A stretch of 64,000 bases of DNA from Vibrio ishigakensis (GCF_024347675.1 NZ_AP024881.1:558001-622000), one strand, 5' to 3'; shown: positions 40,382 to 49,865, counted from the first letter of the stretch. Program-made: numbers and translations. The notes: generated by a model not told the origin, from the sequence alone.

Positions 40382-41721
40382 ACCAATTTAAATCTTTCCC
40401 AGCGACGAGAGCGCCAGCGAAACGCCATAACGATTCCTCTTGCCCACTCGTCAGCTGCGATTGCCAGCCAAGCGCCAATCGCACCCATACCAAAGTGAAT
40501 ACCGAATAGGTAAGTCAGCGCTACTCCAAGCCCCCACATGCTTACAATGCCCGCTTGAACTGGGAACTTCACATCTCCGGCCCCTTTTAGGGCTGAGATA
40601 AAGATGAGGTTAAATACTCGTCCCCCCTCTAGCAGGATAGAACCAAGCATCAGACCTGCCGCTATCTCGATAACCTCTGGGTTATCGGTAAACAGACTCA
40701 ATATTGGCTGGTGGAATAGATAGAAGATGGCACTGATGGAGACCGACGCAATAAAGCCAACGATGAAGTACTTCTGCACCTTACCTAATATGGTGTCGTT
40801 CCATCCTTTACCTACGAAGTAACTGGTCTGTATCTGGCTCGCTTGGCCTAAAGAGACAGAGAAGGTAAAGGTAAGCCTTGCAAGGTTCTGCGCATAGGTA
40901 AAGGCGGTGAGTGAGGCCGTTCCCATCTGCACCACAAAATAGACGATCACCATCTGGGCTAGGTTATAAGAGAGCACCTCACCAGCATTCATAACCCCAA
41001 TGCGTAGGATCTTTTTATAGGTATCCAGTGCAACCAGGCGTGCTCTGTCTATCGCCGGTTTCAGCTGCTTCTTACCAAGGAGGATCCACAGTGAGATTGC
41101 CCCTAGCAATTGGCTGACAACGGTCACTGTCGCCACACCTGGCACGCCATATACAGGCAGACCAAATGGAGAGTAGAGCACACAGTAGTTACCAATGACA
41201 TTCAGAATGCCGAAGATAAGGTTCACCACCATAGGTGAGCGCGAGTAGCCGTGGCTTCGCATTATGGTGGAGAAGACCACGCTCATGGTGACAAAGCCTG
41301 CACAACTACCACTGATGATCAGATATTGATAGGCGTAGGTTTGAACTTGAGGCTCCAAGCCAAACAGCCCAACTATATTTTCTGCAAACAGGAAGAAACT
41401 GCCTCCCAATAGCAGTGCCACAGCCACACCTAATACTACACTTGCGATCCCCACCTCGCTTGAGTCCTGCTCTCGTCCTGCTCCGTTATATTGGGCGATA
41501 AGGATGCCAGTACCTGTGCTCACCATCATGGATACAATGATGATAAAGAAGCTGATAGGTGCGATAACCCCGACTGCAGATACAGCAAGATCCGAATATC
41601 CGCTGAGCATAAATACATCACTGGTATTGAGCGCGTTGCGTAGCAGGGCTTCAATAAATATTGGCCAAGTAAGGGTCACAATATTCATTCGCTTGTTCAT
41701 GGATGAGTTTGAGGCGGACAT
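40378..41721 (-). CDS. MATE-family efflux transporter
   Basis: 447 aa with about 12 hydrophobic helices in two similar halves, the MATE (multidrug and toxin extrusion) fold. Helix 1 has WPIFIEALLRNALNTSDVFMLSGYSDLAVSAVG, the usual first-helix pattern with a D for cation binding. The start at 41721 (MSASNSSMNK) is preferred over 41778, whose extra 19 residues are not membrane-like. The divergent gap to galT holds a perfect GTAAACGTTTAC palindrome, so it may be controlled with the gal genes. A role in exporting galactoside or detoxification cannot be read from sequence. Confidence 0.85.
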   Translation of the reverse strand: MSASNSSMNKRMNIVTLTWPIFIEALLRNALNTSDVFMLSGYSDLAVSAVGVIAPISFFIIIVSMMVSTGTGILIAQYNGAGREQDSSEVGIASVVLGVAVALLLGGSFFLFAENIVGLFGLEPQVQTYAYQYLIISGSCAGFVTMSVVFSTIMRSHGYSRSPMVVNLIFGILNVIGNYCVLYSPFGLPVYGVPGVATVTVVSQLLGAISLWILLGKKQLKPAIDRARLVALDTYKKILRIGVMNAGEVLSYNLAQMVIVYFVVQMGTASLTAFTYAQNLARLTFTFSVSLGQASQIQTSYFVGKGWNDTILGKVQKYFIVGFIASVSISAIFYLFHQPILSLFTDNPEVIEIAAGLMLGSILLEGGRVFNLIFISALKGAGDVKFPVQAGIVSMWGLGVALTYLFGIHFGMGAIGAWLAIAADEWARGIVMAFRWRSRRWERFKLV

Positions 41722-41815
41722 AGTGTTAACTCGATTAGTGGGCTCGGGATTATAGCCACCTTCTAGGAAAAAATGCACTGTCTATGGGGGCATATCTCAT
41801 TTTTAATTACTACTT

Positions 41816-41831
41816 ATGTAAACGTTTACAT
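41816..41831. promoter_or_regulatory. Perfect gal-type operator (upstream site)
   Basis: ATGTAAACGTTTACAT is a perfect 16-bp palindrome with the GalR/LacI-family core. It is centred about 60 bp before the predicted galT start point and also lies in the MATE gene's upstream region. Confidence 0.7.
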
Positions 41832-41868
41832 CTTATCGGCTTGATCACGGTTTGAGTTGAGGAAAGGT

Positions 41869-41877
41869 TGCTACACT
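41869..41877 (+). promoter_or_regulatory. Extended -10 promoter of galTKM
   Basis: TGCTACACT fits an extended -10 (TGn then TACACT). No good -35 is present at 17 bp. Expected start point about 41884. Confidence 0.4.
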
Positions 41878-41915
41878 GAACCTTAGTTAATCAGCCTTAT
41901 TTGGATAAAGGGAGC

Positions 41916-41978
41916 ATGAAAATGTTTACCCAAAACCGGTTTGGCTTGCTTACTTGCAATCCAATTAGAGAAGTTTAG
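41916..41978 (+). CDS. Possible 20-aa leader ORF before galT
   Basis: ATG at 41916 has its own SD (AAAGGGAG at about 41907-41914) and encodes MKMFTQNRFGLLTCNPIREV. The stop TAG at 41976-41978 directly abuts the galT ATG at 41979, in the same frame. galT's own SD (GAGAAG) lies inside it. This could be a coupling or leader peptide or a chance frame. Confidence 0.4.
   Translation: MKMFTQNRFGLLTCNPIREV
41933..41942. promoter_or_regulatory. Second gal-operator-like palindrome, inside the leader
   Basis: AAACCGGTTT is a perfect 10-bp CG-centred palindrome. Its centre is 114 bp from the centre of the perfect operator at 41816-41831, about +54 from the predicted start point. It is a weaker match to the operator core than the upstream site. 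Confidence 0.35.
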
Positions 41979-43034
41979 ATGTCAAAGATTGAATTTGATC
42001 CTGTGGATCACCCGCACAGGCGTTTCAACCCATTAATAGGTCAGTGGATCTTAGTCTCCCCACATAGAGCGAAGCGCCCATGGAGTGGCCAGGATGAGAA
42101 GCCTCCGGTGCAAGAGACGCCTTCTTATGATGAGAACTGTTTCCTATGCCCAACTAACTCCCGTATCTCAGGGGATGTAAATCCGGATTATCAGGGCACC
42201 TATGTGTTTCAGAATGATTTTGCAGCTCTAATGCCAGATACACCGGACGCACCGGAAACCACCAACCCTTTATTTAAGGCGCAAAGTGCTAGGGGGTTAA
42301 GCCGAGTAATCTGCTTCTCTCCAGACCACAGTAAAACCCTGCCTGAACTTCCACTTGAGAATATTCGCGCTGTTATCGATACCTGGAATGAACAGATAGA
42401 AGAGCTCGGAAAAGAGTACCTTTGGGTGCAAGCATTTGAGAACAAAGGGGAGGCGATGGGATGCTCACAGCCTCATCCTCACGGCCAAATCTGGGCAAAC
42501 AGCTTTTTACCTAATGAGATTGAACGCAAAGATAAGCTACTTAAAGGGTATCAACAGCAACAGGGTTCTAATCTGCTGGTGGATTATGTCAACGCCGAAC
42601 TTAAAGATGGGCAACGCACAGTAGTAGAGACAGAGCACTGGCTTGCAGTCGTCCCGTATTGGGCTTCATGGCCTTTCGAAACCATGCTTCTGCCTAAAGC
42701 CCATATCCGCCGTATGAGCGAATTATCCGGAGATCAAAAAGACGACTTATCCGTTGCGATTAAGAAGCTGACTAGCCGCTATGACAATCTATTCCAATGC
42801 TCTTTCCCATACTCTATGGGTTGGCATTATGCACCGTTTTTTAAGCAGGGAGAGGATATAGAGCACTGGCAACTGCACGCCCTGTTTTATCCACCGCTTC
42901 TGCGCTCCGCTACTATTCGTAAATTTATGGTGGGCTATGAGATGTTGGCTGAATCTCAGCGTGACCTGACAGCAGAGCAAGCCGCGAAGCGTTTGCGTGA
43001 TTTAAGCGATATTCATTACAAAGAACAAAAATAG
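41979..43034 (+). CDS. galT: Galactose-1-phosphate uridylyltransferase
   Basis: 351 aa (family about 348). It exchanges UDP between glucose and galactose phosphates in the Leloir pathway. The start region [29 protein letters not shown] is family-standard; zinc ligands are in CFLCPTN (residues about 52-58); the catalytic HPH is in [12 protein letters not shown] near 160-171. First gene of galT-galK-galM, with spacers of 11 and 6 bp. No galE is present in the cluster. Confidence 0.97.
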   Translation: MSKIEFDPVDHPHRRFNPLIGQWILVSPHRAKRPWSGQDEKPPVQETPSYDENCFLCPTNSRISGDVNPDYQGTYVFQNDFAALMPDTPDAPETTNPLFKAQSARGLSRVICFSPDHSKTLPELPLENIRAVIDTWNEQIEELGKEYLWVQAFENKGEAMGCSQPHPHGQIWANSFLPNEIERKDKLLKGYQQQQGSNLLVDYVNAELKDGQRTVVETEHWLAVVPYWASWPFETMLLPKAHIRRMSELSGDQKDDLSVAIKKLTSRYDNLFQCSFPYSMGWHYAPFFKQGEDIEHWQLHALFYPPLLRSATIRKFMVGYEMLAESQRDLTAEQAAKRLRDLSDIHYKEQK

Positions 43035-43045
43035 AGACTAAAACG

Positions 43046-44200
43046 ATGGAACACTTGATTGATGCGGTAAAAACCTCTTTTTCACAAGTCATTGACGAGG
43101 ATGCAACTCATATATTCCAGGCTCCTGGCAGGGTCAACATTATTGGTGAGCATACCGACTATAACGACGGCTTTGTCTTGCCCTGTGCCATTAACTATCA
43201 AACGGTGATTGCCGCCTCTAAACGAGACGACAACCTAGTTAAGGTGGTTTCGGTAGATTATGGCAATGACGTCGACGAGTTCGATTTAACTCAAGAGATT
43301 GAATTTCAACCAAATAAGATGTGGGCGAACTATATTCGAGGTGTGGTGAAGTTCCTTATTCAGAGAGGCTATAAGCTCGGTGGAGCGAATATCTCGGTAA
43401 GCGGGAATGTGCCACAGGGAGCCGGGCTTAGCTCTTCTGCTGCCCTAGAGGTGGTGGTAGGGCAGACATTCAAAACCCTGTATCAGCTAGATATTTCTCA
43501 AGCAGAGATAGCTTTGAATGGCCAGCAGGCAGAGAACGAGTTTGTGGGATGTAACTGCGGCATCATGGATCAGATGATTTCAGCGGTCGGTCGAGAGAAT
43601 CATGCGATGCTTCTGGACTGCCGTTCCCTAGAGACTGAACTGGTTTCAATGCCAGAGGCTTTGTCTGTGGTGATCATTAATACCAATAAACAGCGTGGTT
43701 TGGTCGACAGTGAATACAATACTAGGCGCCAGCAATGTGAAGAGGCGGCAAGAATCCTTGGGGTTAAGGCGCTAAGAGATGCGGATATGGCGCTATTCGA
43801 TGCCAAACTGCCGCATATGAGTGAGGTTGTAGCCAAGCGAGCTCGTCACGTTATCACAGAGAACGAACGTACATTGGAAGCGGCAAAGGCATTGAAAGAG
43901 AGGGATTTTTCTCGTCTATCGGAATTAATGGAGCAATCTCACGCTTCTATGCGAGATGACTTTGAGATAACGGTAAAAGAGGTGGATACTCTGGTAGATA
44001 TGGTCGCTAAGGTTGTCGGTCGCCAAGGTGGCGTGCGCATGACAGGTGGCGGTTTTGGCGGCTGTATTGTGGCCTTGGTACCGCCTAGTTTGGTAGAGAC
44101 CATAGTCACAACAGTAGAAGCAGAATATGAAGCTGCTACTGGTCTAAAAGAATCCATTTATATCTGTCAGGCAAAAGACGGTGCAGGAGAAGTAAGGTAA
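43046..44200 (+). CDS. galK: Galactokinase
   Basis: 384 aa GHMP kinase (family about 382) that phosphorylates alpha-D-galactose at C1. Motifs: galactokinase signature [19 protein letters not shown] (residues about 28-46), the ATP-binding GHMP loop [14 protein letters not shown] (near 125-138) and the C-terminal [15 protein letters not shown]. All expected catalytic regions are intact. Confidence 0.97.
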   Translation: MEHLIDAVKTSFSQVIDEDATHIFQAPGRVNIIGEHTDYNDGFVLPCAINYQTVIAASKRDDNLVKVVSVDYGNDVDEFDLTQEIEFQPNKMWANYIRGVVKFLIQRGYKLGGANISVSGNVPQGAGLSSSAALEVVVGQTFKTLYQLDISQAEIALNGQQAENEFVGCNCGIMDQMISAVGRENHAMLLDCRSLETELVSMPEALSVVIINTNKQRGLVDSEYNTRRQQCEEAARILGVKALRDADMALFDAKLPHMSEVVAKRARHVITENERTLEAAKALKERDFSRLSELMEQSHASMRDDFEITVKEVDTLVDMVAKVVGRQGGVRMTGGGFGGCIVALVPPSLVETIVTTVEAEYEAATGLKESIYICQAKDGAGEVR

Positions 44201-44206
44201 AGCAAT

Positions 44207-45277
44207 ATGACAACCCCACAATCTAATCTAATGCAGAGTATGACTCAGCACCTGGCCAGCGATGGTCTGCCGGCCAAGGTGTTTCAACTTAAAAATGCCA
44301 ACGGGGTAGTTGCCACCTTTATGGATCTTGGAGCAACCTGGCTCAGCTGTCAGGTGCCAGTAAAGGGAGAGATGCGTGAAGTGCTTCTCGGCACCGATAC
44401 CTTGGAAAAAGTGCAACAGAGTCATGGCTTTCTTGGTGTGACTGTGGGGCGTTATGCCAACCGCATCAATAAGGGTCAGTTTGAGATCGATGGCGAATCC
44501 TATCAGGTGCCAGTAAACACAAGCGGGCATGCTCTACATGGTGGCAAAGAGGGCTTTGATAAAAGGCGCTGGGTTGTAGAGTCTGCCAGTGAACAAAAAG
44601 TAGTGTTCTCTTTGGTATCACAAGATGGTGATCAAGGTTTCCCTGGCCAGCTGATGGTACTTCTTACCTATGAGCTTACCGACAATAACCAGGTAGAGAT
44701 CCATTATCGCGCTAAGACTGACAAGCCAACCATAGTAAACCTTACCAACCATGCCTATTTTAATCTGATGGGTGCAGAAAGTGGTGAAGATTGCTTGAGT
44801 CATATCTTGAGTATCAACGCCGAACAGTATCTGCCTATCGCTGATGATGGCATTCCGTTAGGAGAGCTAGATTCAGTACAGGAGACCAGCTTTGATTTTC
44901 GAAGCCCTAAGTTGGTGGCACAAGACTGGCTTTCTGAGCAGCAGCAGGTTCAGGTCTCTGGATATGACCACTCGTTCTTGCTCAATAGAGACTGCTTAAC
45001 TGGGGAATGTGCGGCTACCGTGACCTCGCCAGATAGCTTGCTAACTATGAAGCTATTCACCACCAAGCCTGCTGTTCAGCTGTACACGGGCAACTTTGTG
45101 GCGGGTAACCCAAACCGCAGTGGTGGAAAATATGAGAATCACTCAGGCCTAGCCCTTGAGACCCAATATCTTCCAGATAGTCCTAATCATCCACAGTGGC
45201 CTCAAGGGGATATTGTATTGAGACCAGATGAAGAGTATTTCCACTCCACCATCTATCAGTTCGTGGTAAACGCTTAG
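44207..45277 (+). CDS. galM: Aldose 1-epimerase (galactose mutarotase)
   Basis: 356 aa. It converts beta-D-galactose, the product of LacZ, to the alpha anomer used by GalK. Family motifs: GVTVGRYANRINKGQF (residues 85-100), NTSGHALHGGKEGFDKRRW with the catalytic His (near 110-128), and NLTNHAYFNL near 182; the catalytic Glu is in GLALETQYLPDSPNHP near 316. Six bp after galK and followed by a strong terminator. Confidence 0.95.
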   Translation: MTTPQSNLMQSMTQHLASDGLPAKVFQLKNANGVVATFMDLGATWLSCQVPVKGEMREVLLGTDTLEKVQQSHGFLGVTVGRYANRINKGQFEIDGESYQVPVNTSGHALHGGKEGFDKRRWVVESASEQKVVFSLVSQDGDQGFPGQLMVLLTYELTDNNQVEIHYRAKTDKPTIVNLTNHAYFNLMGAESGEDCLSHILSINAEQYLPIADDGIPLGELDSVQETSFDFRSPKLVAQDWLSEQQQVQVSGYDHSFLLNRDCLTGECAATVTSPDSLLTMKLFTTKPAVQLYTGNFVAGNPNRSGGKYENHSGLALETQYLPDSPNHPQWPQGDIVLRPDEEYFHSTIYQFVVNA

Positions 45278-45284
45278 AACCTCA

Positions 45285-45313
45285 AAGCTCGCAAACCTTG
45301 CGAGCTTTTTTCT
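45285..45313 (+). terminator. Terminator after galM
   Basis: AAGCTCGCAA (45285-45294), ACC loop, TTGCGAGCTT (45298-45307), with a T-run. Confidence 0.9.
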
Positions 45314-45342
45314 TTCCTTTCAATTGCTTGGAACTAGCACGA

Positions 45343-45364
45343 TTTTGTTAGATCGGTAACAAAA
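45343..45364. promoter_or_regulatory. Inverted repeat upstream of the second ABC operon
   Basis: TTTTGTTA (45343-45350) and TAACAAAA (45357-45364) form a perfect 8-bp inverted repeat around a 6-nt spacer, 83 bp before the first permease gene. It differs from the GTAAACGTTT sites of the other galactoside operons, so a different regulator may act here. Confidence 0.4.
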
Positions 45365-45446
45365 CTAGCATTAACTGCTACGAATTTCCTCATACAGACT
45401 ACACTCAAGTTGCCATAAAAAGGCGCACTCTCGATTGGAGAACTGG

Positions 45447-46340
45447 ATGCCCAAGCAGATAGAGTCAAACGAACTCGTCCTCAAAAAACCGATACAGTGG
45501 TCCCCCTGGCTATTTCTATTGCCAGCCATGTTGGTGTTTGTGGTTTACGTCATTTATCCCATCTTTCAGAGTGTCTGGCTTAGCTTCTATGAATGGGATG
45601 GTTTGGGAGAGAAAACTTGGGTAGGTCTAGAGAACTACCGAGAGCTATTCGATTCTGATGCCTTCTATACCTCTCTGAAGAACAACACCTTGTGGCTGGT
45701 ATTCTTTATGCTCGCGCCACCCATAGGCCTTGCTATTGCCCTATTCCTGAATCAACAGATATTTGGCATTCGCATTATCAAGTCGCTGTTTTTCTTTCCT
45801 TTTGTTATCTCGCAAGTGGTGGTGGGTTTAGTCTTTGCTTGGTTTTATGATCCGAGCTTTGGCCTGTTTAACCTCACTATTACTCAGCTGGGTTTTTCCC
45901 CTGTTTCTATCTTGGCCGATGAAGACCTGGTCACTTACGGTATTATCGCCGCTGGGCTTTGGCCACAGATCTCTTACTGCATGATCCTTTATCTTACCGG
46001 CCTTAATAATCTAGACCCAGAACAGCTAGAGGCGGCTAGGCTGGATGGTGCTCGCGGTTGGCGAATGCTGTGGTTTATCGTATTGCCACAACTAAGACCG
46101 GCCACCTTTATTGCCATCGTGGTGACAGTGATAGGGGCGCTGCGCTCCTTTGACCTGGTGGCGACCATGACTGCAGGTGGTCCTTGGGGCAGCTCTACCG
46201 TGCTGGCCTATCAGATGTACGAAGAGTCCATCTTTAATTATCGAATGGGTTATGGCGCCTCTGTGGCGGTGGTGCTGTTCCTTATTATGGATATCTATAT
46301 CGCTTACTTCCTTTGGCGCATGCTAAGGAGTGAAAGATAA
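45447..46340 (+). CDS. Sugar ABC importer 2, permease 1 (MalF type)
   Basis: 297 aa with six hydrophobic helices. EAA loop: LEAARLDGARGWRMLWFIVLPQLRPA near residues 193-218. ATG at 45447 with SD GGAG at 45437-45440 is preferred over the in-frame TTG at 45435. It overlaps the next permease gene by one base (TAATG). The operon holds no ATPase gene. Substrate unknown; its place after galTKM suggests a galactose-containing sugar. Confidence 0.87.
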   Translation: MPKQIESNELVLKKPIQWSPWLFLLPAMLVFVVYVIYPIFQSVWLSFYEWDGLGEKTWVGLENYRELFDSDAFYTSLKNNTLWLVFFMLAPPIGLAIALFLNQQIFGIRIIKSLFFFPFVISQVVVGLVFAWFYDPSFGLFNLTITQLGFSPVSILADEDLVTYGIIAAGLWPQISYCMILYLTGLNNLDPEQLEAARLDGARGWRMLWFIVLPQLRPATFIAIVVTVIGALRSFDLVATMTAGGPWGSSTVLAYQMYEESIFNYRMGYGASVAVVLFLIMDIYIAYFLWRMLRSER

Positions 46341-47188
46341 TGTTCCCAACTCCTATTCAAAAGTCCGGCCCTTTGGCCAATATCAGCTACCGAGTGGCTG
46401 TGCCTATCTCTTTGGTTTTATGGTTGCTTCCTTTGATTGCAGTCATGCTTACCTCAGTTCGCTCTATCGAGGACATTAACAAAGGGAATTACTGGGGATG
46501 GCCTGAACAGATACAGATGGTAGAGAACTATCAGCAGGTGTTTATCTCTACCGCTATGGCGGATTATCTGATTAATAGTGTATTGATCACCTTGCCTGCG
46601 GTGGCTGGGGCAGTCTTTCTTTCCACCCTTGCTGGCTATGCACTGGCGAAATTTCGCTTTAAAGCCAATATCTGGATCTTCGCGCTATTTATTGCTGGGA
46701 ATTTCGTTCCGTTTCAGATTCTGATGATCCCGGTACGTGACCTCACTATCTCATTCGGCCTATATGACACCCACTGGGCGTTGATCTTCTTCCATATCGC
46801 TTTTCAGGCAGGATTTTGCACCCTGTTTATGCGTAATTTTATCGTCGGAATTCCCGATGCCTTGATTGAGGCGGCTCGAGTTGAAGGGGTAAAAGAGTGG
46901 CGCATCTTTGTATATGTAGTGGTGCCTTTGGTAAGGCCAGCATTGGCCGCCCTCTCGGTTTTGGTGTTTACCTTTATATGGAATGATTTTTTCTGGGCAT
47001 TGGTTCTGGTGCAGAGCGATGAGGTTCGCCCTGTCACAGCAGGACTGAGCTCACTTCAAGGGCAGTGGCTTGCCTCATGGCAGTTCATGTCTGCTGGCGC
47101 GGTAGTGGCCGCCATCCCTCCTGTGGTTCTATTTTTTACTATGCAACGACACTTCATCGCAGGGTTGACGCTAGGAGCAACCAAATAA
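46340..47188 (+). CDS. Sugar ABC importer 2, permease 2 (MalG type)
   Basis: 282 aa, six helices, EAA loop IEAARVEGVKEWRIFVYVVVPLVRPA near residues 175-200, and the closing TMQRHFIAGLTLGATK typical of MalG-type permeases. It is co-translated with the preceding gene and lies 16 bp before the binding protein gene. Confidence 0.88.
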   Translation: MFPTPIQKSGPLANISYRVAVPISLVLWLLPLIAVMLTSVRSIEDINKGNYWGWPEQIQMVENYQQVFISTAMADYLINSVLITLPAVAGAVFLSTLAGYALAKFRFKANIWIFALFIAGNFVPFQILMIPVRDLTISFGLYDTHWALIFFHIAFQAGFCTLFMRNFIVGIPDALIEAARVEGVKEWRIFVYVVVPLVRPALAALSVLVFTFIWNDFFWALVLVQSDEVRPVTAGLSSLQGQWLASWQFMSAGAVVAAIPPVVLFFTMQRHFIAGLTLGATK

Positions 47189-47204
47189 CAAGGAAAACAA
47201 ACCT

Positions 47205-48431
47205 ATGAAATACGTGAAACTGATAGCCGCATCCATAGGGCTCAGCGTGGCGCTCTCCTCTAGCGCCTTTGCTCGAACCCTAGTTATCAATTCAGATGCC
47301 TCAGATCCCGCCCCCAAAGAGGCGTGGGCTGAGATAGTTAAACGCTTCGAGCATGCCAACCCAGATATCGAGGTTAAGTACAACCTGTATGACCATGAGT
47401 CTTACAAGACCACCATACGTAACTGGCTCGTGACCTCTCCACCTGATGTGGTGTTTTGGTATGCCGGCAACCGCATGAAGACCTTTGTAGACAGAGGTTT
47501 ATTTGAGGATGTCAGCGATATGTGGCAAGAAAACAATATGGCGGCTGATTTTGCTGCCGCTATGCCAGCGATGAGTGTTAACGGTAAGCAATATGGTGTG
47601 CCTTACACCTATTACCAATGGGGCATCTATTATCGCAAGGATATCTTCGAGGCCAACGGCATTTCTGAACCAAAGACTTGGGATGAGTTAAAAGCAGCAG
47701 CGGACAAGCTTAAGAAAGCCGATGTTACGCCATTTACCATAGGCACTAAGTATCTGTGGACTGCGGCCGGCTGGTTCGATTATTTGAACATGCGTACCAA
47801 TGGCTTGGATTTCCATATCCAGTTGATGGATGGCAAGGTGGCATACACCGACGATAGAGTAAAACAGACCTTTGCTAACTGGGCTGAGCTAGTGGAGCCG
47901 GGCTACTTTCTTGAAAATCACGCCTCTTATTCTTGGCAAGAAGCGCAGCCTTTCTTATATAACGGACAGGCGGCCATGTATCTGATGGGTAACTTTATTA
48001 CCCCTAACTTCCCAGCCGAGCTTGACGGCAAGATGGGCTTCTTCCAGTTCCCTGTGATCAATCCTGAGGTGGGTATGGCAGAGGATGCCCCAATGGATAC
48101 CCTACATATTCCTTCTAAGGCCAAGAACAAAGAAGATGCGCGTAAGTTCTTAGAGTTTGTGGCTCAGGCGGAGAATCAGCAGTTGATTAACGAAATGCTT
48201 CTACAGATCCCGACCAACAATAAAGCCAAAGCAAAATCTGACCCATTCCTAGATAAAGGGGTACAGATGCTGGCCTCGTCAGACGGTACCGCTCAGTTCT
48301 ACGACCGAGACACGGATCCTGCGATGGCAAAAGAGGGGATGAAAGGGTTCCAAGAGTTCATGGTGCACCCAGATCGCATCGATAAAATCTTGCAAAAATT
48401 GGAGCGCACCCGCGCTAGAACCTTTAAATAG
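47205..48431 (+). CDS. Sugar ABC importer 2, substrate-binding protein
   Basis: 408 aa of the same carbohydrate-binding family as LacE, but divergent. Signal peptide MKYVKLIAASIGLSVALSSSAFA, then RTLVINSD; the core has VPYTYYQWGIYYRKDIF and NGQAAMYLMGNFITPNFP. Aromatic residues are abundant in the presumed ligand cleft. The gene is last in its operon (permease, permease, binding protein), the reverse of lacEFG, so the two importers were assembled independently. Its stop overlaps the convergent regulator gene by 8 bp. Confidence 0.88.
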   Translation: MKYVKLIAASIGLSVALSSSAFARTLVINSDASDPAPKEAWAEIVKRFEHANPDIEVKYNLYDHESYKTTIRNWLVTSPPDVVFWYAGNRMKTFVDRGLFEDVSDMWQENNMAADFAAAMPAMSVNGKQYGVPYTYYQWGIYYRKDIFEANGISEPKTWDELKAAADKLKKADVTPFTIGTKYLWTAAGWFDYLNMRTNGLDFHIQLMDGKVAYTDDRVKQTFANWAELVEPGYFLENHASYSWQEAQPFLYNGQAAMYLMGNFITPNFPAELDGKMGFFQFPVINPEVGMAEDAPMDTLHIPSKAKNKEDARKFLEFVAQAENQQLINEMLLQIPTNNKAKAKSDPFLDKGVQMLASSDGTAQFYDRDTDPAMAKEGMKGFQEFMVHPDRIDKILQKLERTRARTFK

Positions 48432-49422
48432 TGTTGACCGATTCTCTCTTTACTAGAGTAGGGGAGAATCTAAGTGGATGATTGCTGCTGGCGGTGCCCG
48501 CCGCCAGTTGCAGTGCTAGTTCGGTGGCCTTTTCCGCCATTAAGGTGATTGGGTAGCGAATTGTAGTCAGACGCGGTTTTACATAGCGCGCAATCAGACC
48601 ATCATCAAAGCCGATAATGGCGATATCCCTAGGGGTAGACAGGCCATTATTTTCAATAACCGACATGGCACCCGCCGCCATATAGTCGTTGTAACTGACC
48701 ACAGCCGTGATCGGCAGAGACTTGGCCAGAAGATTAGTCATTGCTGACTCCCCCCCTTGGTTATTCGGCTCTCCATATTCAATGCAGTGTGGGTTCAACT
48801 CGATACCATTTGCCTTCATTGCATCTTCAAAACCTGCCACACGCTCCTCCGAGTCAGAGATCTGGTGAGAGGAAGCTATACAGGCTATCTGAGAGTGACC
48901 CTGAGCAATCAGGTGCTCGGTGGCCATATAGGCACCTTTATAGTTATCTAATGAGATACAGCGAGAGGCGATCTCTGGAATATGGCGATTAATAACCACC
49001 AGTCCCTTTACCTCGTTGGCGTAGTCGATCAGTTCTTTATCTGAGATCCCTTTAGCATGAATGACCAGTGCTTGGCATCGACTATTAATAAGAAGCTCGA
49101 TAGCGCGCCTTTCTTCATCGGCTGAGTGGTAACCATTGCCTATGAGTATGTGCTTACCATTGGCACGGGCCACTTTATCTACAGCCCCAACCATAGAGCC
49201 AAAAAATGGGTCAGCCACATCGCTTACCAAAACCCCTAAGGTATTGGTTGTCTGGCTAACCAGAGCTCTGGCATTTGCGTTCGGACGATAGCCAAGTTCT
49301 TTCATCGCAGCTCGAACGGCCTTGACTGAATTTTCACTCGCTTTTGGATTGTTATTTGTAACGCGAGAGACGGTTGCAACCGATACGCCCGCTAATTTTG
49401 CGACGTCTTTTATAGTGGCCAT
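48424..49422 (-). CDS. LacI/GalR-family transcription regulator
   Basis: 332 aa. The N-terminal helix-turn-helix is MATIKDVAKLAGVSVATVSRV, followed by the hinge helix region ending ELGYRPNANARAL, then a periplasmic-binding-protein-like domain (IACIASSHQISDSEERVAGFEDAM). The ATVSRV/T recognition helix is that of GalR-like members, which bind CG-centred GTAAACGTTTAC-type operators. It is divergent from the symporter gene and convergent with the second ABC operon. Two candidate operators lie upstream, so autoregulation is likely. It is the best local candidate to control the lac and gal operons. Confidence 0.92.
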   Translation of the reverse strand: MATIKDVAKLAGVSVATVSRVTNNNPKASENSVKAVRAAMKELGYRPNANARALVSQTTNTLGVLVSDVADPFFGSMVGAVDKVARANGKHILIGNGYHSADEERRAIELLINSRCQALVIHAKGISDKELIDYANEVKGLVVINRHIPEIASRCISLDNYKGAYMATEHLIAQGHSQIACIASSHQISDSEERVAGFEDAMKANGIELNPHCIEYGEPNNQGGESAMTNLLAKSLPITAVVSYNDYMAAGAMSVIENNGLSTPRDIAIIGFDDGLIARYVKPRLTTIRYPITLMAEKATELALQLAAGTASSNHPLRFSPTLVKRESVNTI

Positions 49423-49463
49423 AAGTCATTCCTACCCAACTGAACCCTTACTCTAACTCTGGC

Positions 49464-49479
49464 TGTGTAAACGAATCAA
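49464..49479. promoter_or_regulatory. gal OE-like operator near the LacI-type gene
   Basis: TGTGTAAACGAATCAA has the left half and centre of the E. coli gal OE type (GTGTAAACGATTCCAC). It lies 42 bp before the regulator's start, suiting autoregulation. The right half is degenerate. Confidence 0.4.
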
Positions 49480-49541
49480 TCAAAGCCTGAGTTTGGTTTC
49501 GATATTTGCGATAGATCGCTTAAATACAGAGGCTTAACTCA

Positions 49542-49557
49542 TTGAAAACGTTTTCAA
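49542..49557. promoter_or_regulatory. Perfect LacI-family operator palindrome
   Basis: TTGAAAACGTTTTCAA is a perfect 16-bp palindrome, 120 bp before the regulator gene. The GAAAACGTTTTC core is one base per half different from the GTAAACGTTTAC site at galT. Confidence 0.6.
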
Positions 49558-49865
49558 ATTTTTCTGTTATTCACTGACTCTATGCAAACCTATAGATTGC
49601 AAAAATGGAATGCATATATTCAAGATTGCAACTAGTCCTGAGTACGATTTAAATTTGTTCAATTAATGAGCGTTGTTGTTTTTGTTTTGTAAACTTGATG
49701 TTTTTTATTATGAGTTCAGGGAGGTTTGATTTGTGATTGGCTTCAAATAACGATGAATAATCATCCGAATGATAATAGATTTCGTGAAGAGGTCTGATAA
49801 CTTTCGTCGCGACTTTGTAGCCGTTCAAAGCTCAATAAAAAAACAATATAAAGGAGTGTTCACAG

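Larger units (their letters stand above)
49423..49865. other. Intergenic region (443 bp) between the LacI-type and symporter genes
   Basis: AT-rich, divergent. It contains two LacI-type operator candidates (49464-49479 and 49542-49557) near the regulator gene. The half next to the symporter has no recognisable operator or strong promoter; a GATAATAG at about 49769 could serve as a -10. SD AAAGGAG precedes the symporter ATG. No gene seen. Confidence 0.5.
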
